Of a DNA stretch of 5,309 nt, positions 1 through 5,309 are shown in pieces. This DNA comes from Flavobacteriales bacterium. GTDB taxonomy: Bacteria > Bacteroidota > Bacteroidia > Flavobacteriales_D > Crocinitomicaceae. The position numbers were made by a program, and so were the translations under genes. The stretch spans positions 1 to 5,309 of the forward strand of contig JABJEE010000237.1 of the NCBI GenBank assembly GCA_018665005.1, read 5' to 3'. Positions within the stretch are counted from its first letter, which is position 1. Each line of letters opens with the position of its first letter. A model generated the notes under the pieces. The model did not search any database, was not told the DNA's origin, and saw nothing but the letters and a program-made list of their open reading frames with translations.

Positions 1-2
1 AA

Positions 3-2489
3 CAAGACATTGAAGATATTTCGAAATCACTTCATGACTATCAAAATAAGTTTAACAAAGAAAATCCTGATTTTCAATTTGACATCTATTTTGAATTCAA
101 TGAATTACTTGAGGGCAGGATTGATCTTTTAACCAAGAATGGTTTAACAGGTCTCATTTTAGTTCTTGTATTCTTGGGTCTCTTTTTGAATATAAAGCTA
201 TCTAGCTGGGTCGCATTTGGAATACCCTTCTCTTTTTTAGGAATGTTCATATTGGGTTCATTCTATGGGATCACTATAAACATGATTTCCTTATTCGGAA
301 TGATTCTGGTTGTTGGTATTCTCGTTGATGACGGTATTGTAATTGCTGAAAATATCTATGCCCATTTTGAAAAAGGCAAAACTGCAAAACAAGCAGCAAT
401 TGATGGAACCATGGAGGTGCTTCCATCCGTATGCTCATCTGTCATAACGACTATTGTTGCCTTTTCGGTATTGTTTTTTGTGGAGGGGCTAGAAATGATG
501 AGAGAAATGGCATTTGTTACCATTGCTTGCTTGATTTTCTCAATTTTGGAGGGATTTATTACCCTTCCCTCTCATTTATCAAAAAAGAGCGTGTTAAATG
601 CTAATCCAAAGATTCCCCTGACCTACATACAAGGATTCATTCTTATAACCGTAGGAGTGTTTTTTGTCATTTCAGGGTTCTATCTATTCCCTACAGAAAA
701 CATTTCAATAGACATCTTATTTCCCCTATTACTTATTTTATTCGGTCTAATTATTACTTTCAAAGGGTTCTCCAAATCTCCAATTGAAAATAAAGTTAGA
801 GCAGTAGCTGACAAGTTCATTAAATGGTTTAGAGATAATATGTTCCATGAGGCAGTTGTTCTCCTTATAGGTGAAAAAAGAAAATGGTATCGACTTAGCT
901 TTTTTGCACCCATGGCATTTACCTTTATTGTAATTGGCATGCTGGTTAATGGCACCCTCTCCTCTACTTTCTTTCCCAATATCCAGCCCGATTTTTTTAG
1001 TATAGAAGTTGCATACAACCCGGGCAGTAACGCAAAACAAACCAAAGATTTTATTGCACAGGCGACCATTATTCTTTTAGAAGAAAACGAAAGGATTAAG
1101 AAAGAAACAGGGGATGAAATAATGACCTATTACACGAGTAATGTTGGCTTTTCACAAAATATTGGCCAAGCTGGGAATCATACAGGAGGTATTAGTGTTT
1201 TTGTCAACGCTGAGGATACCAAGTTGCCATTAGATACCTTGATGAATCGAATAAATAAAAGGCTCAACAAATTAGATATTAGTAAAATTGCACAGGATGT
1301 ATATGTTGGTGGTTTTAATAGATTCGGAAAAGAAATAGAGATTGGACTCACCTCAACCAATGAAAATGATCTATTAAATGCACGGGATGAATTAAAGAAT
1401 GAGCTAAATAAAATGTCAGGTGTGATCAACGTTAAAGATAATATGCCCCCTGGCAGGAACGAAATTCAGCTGAAGATGAAAGATCAAGCCGAAATATATG
1501 GCGTTTCAAAATCGGAAGTATTGAGCCAAATTAGGCAAGGGTTTTTCGGACAAGAAGCCCAACGGGTCATTATCGGAACAGATGAAGTAAAGATTTGGGT
1601 GAGATATCCTCTTGAAGATCGAAATAGCATCTACGATTTATATAATATGAAAATAAAGAATGTTCAGGGCGCACAGATTCCTTTACAAAAGCTTTGTAAT
1701 TTTTCCATGGGAAGAGCACCTGAAACTCTAAAAAGATTAAATGGCCAGCGAATCATTAAAGTAGATGCAGAAACCATTGACCCTGATAAGGTTGCTGACA
1801 TTAATAAAAATATATTTGACTCAATCATACCTAAAGTATCTTCGATTTACCCAAAAGTATCTTCACTTAAACTGGGTCAATTCGAAAGAAGCCAAAAAAC
1901 AGGAGACTCAATGAAGTATGTGACATTGGTTCTGATTTTCCTAATGTTCGTTATCTTAATGCTACACTTTAATAGCTTATCACAGGCCTTTTTAATTATG
2001 CTTGTTATACCTTCTGGTATTGCCGGTTCAATTATTGGTCATGGACTCGTAGGTATTCCGGTTTCTATTCTTTCCGTTTTCGGAATGATTGCACTTATTG
2101 GTGTGTTGGTAAATGATGCCATCGTTTTTCTAGATAGATATAACAACTTACTGATTGAAGGCGAAACCACAAAAAATGCCGCTATTAAAGCCGCTGTGTC
2201 TCGATTTAGACCCATTCTATTAACCTCTCTTACCACGGTCGCTGGGTTACTTCCAATGATTTCGGAAACCAGTATGCAGGCACAATTCCTTATTCCGATG
2301 GCAACATCGATTGCCTTCGGTGTTTTATTTGGAACTGTCTTTATTTTGTTCTTTTATCCATCAGCCATTTTGTTTTGGAATGAAGGCACTAGAATTAGAA
2401 GAAGAATATTTTTTGGTGAAAGAATTACTGATCTGGAAGCTGAACCGGTGTTCAGAGTTAAAAAAAATATAGAATCAAATGAGAAATAG
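3..2489 (+). CDS. RND-family multidrug/solute efflux pump permease, HAE-1/AcrB type (5' end outside window)
   Basis: Inner-membrane proton-driven antiporter that would export compounds through a periplasmic adaptor and the TolC-like channel encoded next. The frame is open from base 3, so the gene begins left of the window; a TTG at 174 lies inside TM2 and is not a start. The 828 visible residues start near the end of the first periplasmic domain. By comparison with AcrB about 280 residues are missing. Visible in order: TM2 (residues ~48-64); TM4 with the proton-relay pair VDDGIVIAEN (Asp108, Asp109, matching AcrB Asp407/408); TM6 ending at FITLPSHL (~185-192); a long linker with two extra hydrophobic segments (~208-229 and ~235-253); TM7 (~300-317); the second periplasmic porter/docking domain (~318-632) including IWVRYPLEDR; TM8-TM12 from ~638; VLVNDAIVFLD in TM10, with Asn703 where AcrB has Lys940; and RFRPILLTSLTTVAGLLPM. 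The C-terminal tail is basic, then acidic. The stop codon overlaps the downstream gene. Family assignment is firm; the substrate cannot be told. Confidence 0.95.
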   Translation, partial: QDIEDISKSLHDYQNKFNKENPDFQFDIYFEFNELLEGRIDLLTKNGLTGLILVLVFLGLFLNIKLSSWVAFGIPFSFLGMFILGSFYGITINMISLFGMILVVGILVDDGIVIAENIYAHFEKGKTAKQAAIDGTMEVLPSVCSSVITTIVAFSVLFFVEGLEMMREMAFVTIACLIFSILEGFITLPSHLSKKSVLNANPKIPLTYIQGFILITVGVFFVISGFYLFPTENISIDILFPLLLILFGLIITFKGFSKSPIENKVRAVADKFIKWFRDNMFHEAVVLLIGEKRKWYRLSFFAPMAFTFIVIGMLVNGTLSSTFFPNIQPDFFSIEVAYNPGSNAKQTKDFIAQATIILLEENERIKKETGDEIMTYYTSNVGFSQNIGQAGNHTGGISVFVNAEDTKLPLDTLMNRINKRLNKLDISKIAQDVYVGGFNRFGKEIEIGLTSTNENDLLNARDELKNELNKMSGVINVKDNMPPGRNEIQLKMKDQAEIYGVSKSEVLSQIRQGFFGQEAQRVIIGTDEVKIWVRYPLEDRNSIYDLYNMKIKNVQGAQIPLQKLCNFSMGRAPETLKRLNGQRIIKVDAETIDPDKVADINKNIFDSIIPKVSSIYPKVSSLKLGQFERSQKTGDSMKYVTLVLIFLMFVILMLHFNSLSQAFLIMLVIPSGIAGSIIGHGLVGIPVSILSVFGMIALIGVLVNDAIVFLDRYNNLLIEGETTKNAAIKAAVSRFRPILLTSLTTVAGLLPMISETSMQAQFLIPMATSIAFGVLFGTVFILFFYPSAILFWNEGTRIRRRIFFGERITDLEAEPVFRVKKNIESNEK
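2457..2478 (+). promoter_or_regulatory. A-rich translation initiation region for the TolC-family gene
   Basis: The stretch before the ATG at 2479 lies inside the end of the pump gene. It is strongly A-rich, with a run of eight A at 2460-2467, and has no GGAGG-like Shine-Dalgarno sequence. Bacteroidota ribosomes rarely rely on Shine-Dalgarno pairing and favour A-rich leaders, so this fits a start coupled to translation of the pump gene. This is inference from composition and position only. Confidence 0.35.
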
Positions 2490-3822
2490 CATCCTCTTCA
2501 TATTCATACTTAATGGTCTAATTTCGTTTTCTCAGATTGAAATCACTGATTCACTTTCTGCAAAAGAAGCGGTTCTCATCGCATTAAAAAATAACTATGA
2601 CATCCAGGTTTCTAATGTTCAAATTGACATAGCTAAAAAAAATAATTCGTGGAGTGAAGCAGGATTATACCCTACTGTTGGTCTAAACATAGGATACAAT
2701 AATACGATTCAGGACAATTCTAACAACCCTTTCACATTTACACCCGGTGTTATATTATCAAGGAGCCTTGTTCCTAATCTATCCTTAAATCTTAATCTAT
2801 TTAGTGGATTTGCCGTTAAAATTTCCAAACAACGTTTGGAAAAATTAGAGGAACAAAGCAAGGGTAATGCCATGCTTGTTATTGAATCAACCATCTTAGA
2901 TGTTCTAAAAGCGTACTATAGTGCTAGAGTTCAGTTCGACCGATTAAATGTCTTAAATGAGATAAAATCGGATGCACATGACCGTTATAAATACTACATA
3001 GCGAAAAACAAATACGCCAACTCGTCGTCTTTAGAAGAACTTCAATTCAAAAACCAATATTATTCGGATAGTACAAACGTTCTTATTCAAGAATATTCAT
3101 TCAAAAATTCGATGAGAAACTTACAACTATTAATGAATGACAGTGAAGTCAATGAAAATATTAAAACACCACTACTCACCGATAACCTGGATTTCAAATT
3201 TCCTATTTTGGATTTCACAAATGAATTAAATGGACTCACAACAAACAATCAACAGCTCCAAAATCAGGTTCTAGGTATTGAGCTACAGCAAATCAACACT
3301 TCCTTTCAAAAATCATTTTTATACCCGACTCTAAGTATTCAGGGAGGATTTACTCCTTCAAAAAGCTGGTTTAGAGATCTCAACGGAACATTTGACCCCG
3401 TCGAAACGGAGGTTCTGAATTACAATGGAGCCGTAAATTTGAGGTATACTATTTTTAACAATTGGAAAAACAAACGAGCAGTAGACGTATCTAAAATGCA
3501 AGAATCTATAGCCCAGATGAATTATAAAAAAATGGAAAAGATGGTCAGCAATTCTTTAGCTACACTTATTGATTCGTATAATGGGAATGCAAAATTGGTA
3601 GATCTATCCATGACCAATATAGAATATGCAACAAAGACCTACGGACTTGCTCAAAAAAGATTTAAATCAGGTACCTTAAGCTCTATAGACTTGATTCTTT
3701 TTGAGACTACTTATCAAAACCAAATGCTACAACATTATGAATTTCTATTTAATAAAATCAGTACTTTCCTAGAGATATACAGAATGACAGGAAAGCTACG
3801 TCTTGACTATATTAATCTATAG
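2479..3822 (+). CDS. TolC-family outer-membrane efflux channel
   Basis: Outer-membrane/periplasmic channel subunit expected to trimerise and dock with the RND pump encoded just upstream. The 447-residue length is normal for the family. Residues 1-18 form a signal peptide (short MRNS n-region, hydrophobic core ILFIFILNGLISFS) with likely signal peptidase I cleavage before Gln19. There is no lipobox cysteine, so it is not a lipoprotein of the OprM type. The mature protein shows the internal duplication of the OEP domain: LYPTVGLNIGYN (63-74) pairs with LYPTLSIQGGF (281-291), each a helix-to-strand junction. The second strands at ~98-110 and ~317-327 lead into long helices. RFKSGTLSSIDLI (394-406) is the usual TolC-type turn near the end of the second long helix, with a degenerate counterpart at ~176-190. 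The ATG at 2479 overlaps the pump gene by 11 bp and follows an A-rich tract, suggesting one transcript and coupled translation. The adaptor gene is not in the window. Function is by family; substrate unknown. Confidence 0.94.
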   Translation: MRNSILFIFILNGLISFSQIEITDSLSAKEAVLIALKNNYDIQVSNVQIDIAKKNNSWSEAGLYPTVGLNIGYNNTIQDNSNNPFTFTPGVILSRSLVPNLSLNLNLFSGFAVKISKQRLEKLEEQSKGNAMLVIESTILDVLKAYYSARVQFDRLNVLNEIKSDAHDRYKYYIAKNKYANSSSLEELQFKNQYYSDSTNVLIQEYSFKNSMRNLQLLMNDSEVNENIKTPLLTDNLDFKFPILDFTNELNGLTTNNQQLQNQVLGIELQQINTSFQKSFLYPTLSIQGGFTPSKSWFRDLNGTFDPVETEVLNYNGAVNLRYTIFNNWKNKRAVDVSKMQESIAQMNYKKMEKMVSNSLATLIDSYNGNAKLVDLSMTNIEYATKTYGLAQKRFKSGTLSSIDLILFETTYQNQMLQHYEFLFNKISTFLEIYRMTGKLRLDYINL

Positions 3823-4741
3823 ACTTTTTAAAACAAATTATTTTTTTATCATCTCCTCCAGATAAAAACTCTGTATCGTTTAGCTTCAGTAAGGTATTTA
3901 CAGAGTAAGTATGTCCTTTACTTTTAGCATCAATTTTTTGAATCACATGATCATAAAATCCAGACCAAACTTTAATCGACTTATCTCTACTAGAAGAAAG
4001 AAATAAATCATTAGATAAGCTTATCAGAGAATAAATGGTGTAATTGTGAGCAGGAATGGCTTTAATCGCTTCTCCTTCACAAGTCCATAATCTGATGTGT
4101 GCATCATTTCCTCCAGAAGCAATTACTCCCCGTTCTTGACAATATATAATAGATGAAACTCCATCTTTATGAGCTCTAAAACATTTGATTTCGTTATAAT
4201 AATCCGTTTCAAATATCGAGATTTCGCCATTCTGTTTTCCAATGAACAACAACTTTTTAGCTGATGAATAATGAAGTGATCGAATTTTACCACAATTCAA
4301 ATTTACAATCATTTGAAGCTCCCAGGTAAGTGTATTCCAAACGGATAAATAACCTTCTTCATCGCCCACATATAAATGATGATTGTCCTTATTTTCTTCT
4401 ATTGAAAAAATAGCGCTTTTGTGTTGCGTAAAACACTTTAGCTCCTTTTTAGATTTGGTGTCGAAAAGATACAACTTACCATCTGATGTTCCAACGGCCA
4501 ATACTCCGTTGCTCTCAATGAATTTTATGGCATATGACGGTAAATCTAATTTGATCACAAATTGATCCTGAACACCAGAATACCTATCCCATCTCGCAAT
4601 ATAACGATCTCCGGATGAAGAATAGAAGTGAGAAGATCCCGCCGTTAATGAATAAACAGACGCACTATGACCATTTATGGTATAATTATGCCTAAAAGGA
4701 ACCGATTCAATATCATCATTCGTCGTCTTCAACATCCCCAT
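3812..4741 (-). CDS. WD40-repeat protein, seven-bladed beta-propeller, cytoplasmic
   Basis: Protein of about 309 residues made almost wholly of WD40 repeats; such propellers are generally protein-interaction scaffolds, and no catalytic function is evident. Counting from the ATG at 4741, seven repeats can be read: ~18-52 (GHSASVYSL...ARWD), 62-94 (LYLFD), 100-136 (LSVWN), 141-178 (ISIFE), 184-220 (AHKDGVSSI...IRLWT), 225-260 (AHNYTIYSL...IKVWS) and 268-305 (GHTYSVNTL...IICFK). That number matches one closed seven-bladed propeller. GH/AH dipeptides and terminal W-D-like pairs are clearest in repeats 1, 3, 5, 6 and 7. Repeats 2 and 4 are degenerate. No signal peptide or membrane segment is seen, so it is probably cytoplasmic. 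Start choice: ATG 4741 overlaps the upstream phosphosulfolactate synthase gene by 26 bp; ATG 4735 is equally possible (307 residues). A TTG at 4789 would lengthen the overlap to 74 bp and add unrelated sequence, so it was not chosen. Translational coupling to the upstream gene is likely. The 3' end overlaps the convergent TolC gene by 11 bp. The partner is unknown. Confidence 0.9.
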   Translation of the reverse strand: MGMLKTTNDDIESVPFRHNYTINGHSASVYSLTAGSSHFYSSSGDRYIARWDRYSGVQDQFVIKLDLPSYAIKFIESNGVLAVGTSDGKLYLFDTKSKKELKCFTQHKSAIFSIEENKDNHHLYVGDEEGYLSVWNTLTWELQMIVNLNCGKIRSLHYSSAKKLLFIGKQNGEISIFETDYYNEIKCFRAHKDGVSSIIYCQERGVIASGGNDAHIRLWTCEGEAIKAIPAHNYTIYSLISLSNDLFLSSSRDKSIKVWSGFYDHVIQKIDAKSKGHTYSVNTLLKLNDTEFLSGGDDKKIICFKKSID

Positions 4742-5309
4742 TGTTGGTTTGCTTGAGGCGTTCTTCAACCTTTTTAGGTAAGTACTCAAAAAATGTATCT
4801 CCTCTTAATCCAAGACGCAAGCACTCTAACGGAATCATATCATTTGGAGCGATATTTCCTAGATTTACTTCTGCACCAAACAATTTAATAAACCATACCT
4901 GCTGGTTTTTTTGTGGTGCTTCCCACAAAATATCTTCTGGTGCTACTTTGGCAATAATTCTATTGATTAACAATGTGTGAGCTGTTCCATTTGGTCTAAA
5001 CACTCCTACATTTCCAGATTCTCGGCCTTCTGCAATTACTTTCCAGCTTCCGGCTTGCAACTCTGACTGCATCATTCTTATCCACTTAGCTGGAGAAATT
5101 AATATCCCCGAGTCTTTGGAGCCAACCTCAGACATTACGGTTCTGTCCTTGGACATTTTCTCGATGAGTTCACATTTGATATCATGAGGGATTATAATTG
5201 ACCCATCAGAAATCTCAGCCAGATCTAAATCATATTGATTTAACACTTTAATGTATTCATCAAATTTACCTCGAGCATAAAATGCTTCAAACAAAGTCCC
5301 TCCAAAATA
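4716..5309 (-). CDS. comA: Phosphosulfolactate synthase family protein, ComA-like (5' end outside window)
   Basis: The ComA family (PF02679) adds sulfite to phosphoenolpyruvate, giving (2R)-phospho-3-sulfolactate. In methanogenic archaea this is the first step of coenzyme M synthesis; the Bacillus member YitD serves sulfolactate formation. The frame is open to the right edge, where it reads YFGGTLFEAFYARGKFDEY, a family-typical stretch well inside the protein; the TTG at 5294 is an internal Leu codon. The 197 visible residues should be preceded by roughly 75 more. Family-like blocks, counting from the edge: EISDGSI (32-38), SEVGSKD (60-66), WKVIAEGRESGNVG (89-102), LWEAPQKNQQVWFI (128-141), GAEVNLGNIAPND (145-157) and LRLGLRGDTF (164-173), in the order expected for this TIM-barrel fold. 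After the barrel comes a charged tail ending GDVEDDE. The tail's coding sequence overlaps the start of the WD40 gene, so the two are probably co-transcribed. Family is confident. In this kind of bacterium the product could feed sulfolactate or a sulfonolipid route, but that is inference, and the activity may differ. Confidence 0.9.
   Translation of the reverse strand, partial: YFGGTLFEAFYARGKFDEYIKVLNQYDLDLAEISDGSIIIPHDIKCELIEKMSKDRTVMSEVGSKDSGILISPAKWIRMMQSELQAGSWKVIAEGRESGNVGVFRPNGTAHTLLINRIIAKVAPEDILWEAPQKNQQVWFIKLFGAEVNLGNIAPNDMIPLECLRLGLRGDTFFEYLPKKVEERLKQTNNGDVEDDE

Noticed and set aside
680..1069. 129-residue open frame on the - strand inside the pump gene, with similar smaller ones at 747-1040, 1178-1429, 2039-2236 and 2709-2894
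   Set aside because: They lie wholly antisense to confidently assigned genes and show no recognisable domain. They are best explained as shadow frames.
2106..2138. Pump inactive because it lacks the AcrB Lys940 equivalent
   Set aside because: The VND form of TM10 is, from memory, common in a functional RND subgroup, and the TM4 Asp pair and the rest of the gene are intact. It reads as a subfamily trait, not decay.
174..2489. Pump gene starting at TTG 174 as a 771-residue protein
   Set aside because: The same frame is open back to base 3 and encodes sequence typical of the end of the first periplasmic domain and TM2. The TTG sits inside TM2, so it is an internal Leu codon of a gene that begins outside the window.
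3807..3829. Possible intrinsic terminator for the efflux operon
   Set aside because: The stem is only 5 bp (CTATA/TATAG) with one G-C pair and a mismatch beyond it. It is too weak to call, although a T run follows.
4383..4565. 60-residue + strand frame inside the WD40 gene, and a 79-residue one at 4741-4980
   Set aside because: They are antisense to well-supported coding sequence on the - strand and have no recognisable features.
4742..4789. WD40 gene starting at TTG 4789
   Set aside because: This adds 16 residues unrelated to the propeller and extends the overlap with the upstream gene to 74 bp. ATG codons at 4741 and 4735 lie just before the first repeat and are more plausible.

Overview
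The window is AT-rich, densely packed bacterial DNA that most resembles a member of the Bacteroidota (Flavobacteriia/Cytophagia-like). The reasons are protein similarity recalled from memory, A-rich start regions without clear Shine-Dalgarno sites, and a mature outer-membrane protein that probably begins with Gln after a SFS|Q signal-peptide cleavage site. No species can be named from the sequence alone.

The left two thirds (1-3822, + strand) is the distal part of a tripartite efflux operon. It holds the 3' ~75% of an RND-family inner-membrane pump of the HAE-1/AcrB type, whose gene starts left of the window. An 11-bp overlap then leads into a complete TolC-family outer-membrane channel gene. 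A periplasmic adaptor (membrane fusion protein) would complete the pump. It is not in the window and probably lies to the left.

The right third (3812-5309, - strand) is a second, convergent operon. Its promoter-proximal gene is the 3' ~70% of a phosphosulfolactate synthase (ComA/PF02679 family), running in from the right edge. Its end overlaps the start of a complete cytoplasmic protein made almost entirely of seven WD40 repeats. The two operons converge tail to tail, and their last genes overlap by 11 bp, so there is no gene-free stretch anywhere in the window.

No RNA genes, mobile elements, CRISPR arrays or clear promoters or terminators were seen. The most notable points are an apparent extra pair of transmembrane helices in the RND pump between TM6 and TM7, and the overlapping comA-WD40 gene pair, whose role in this type of bacterium is open. 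I see no clear evidence of a wholly new system.
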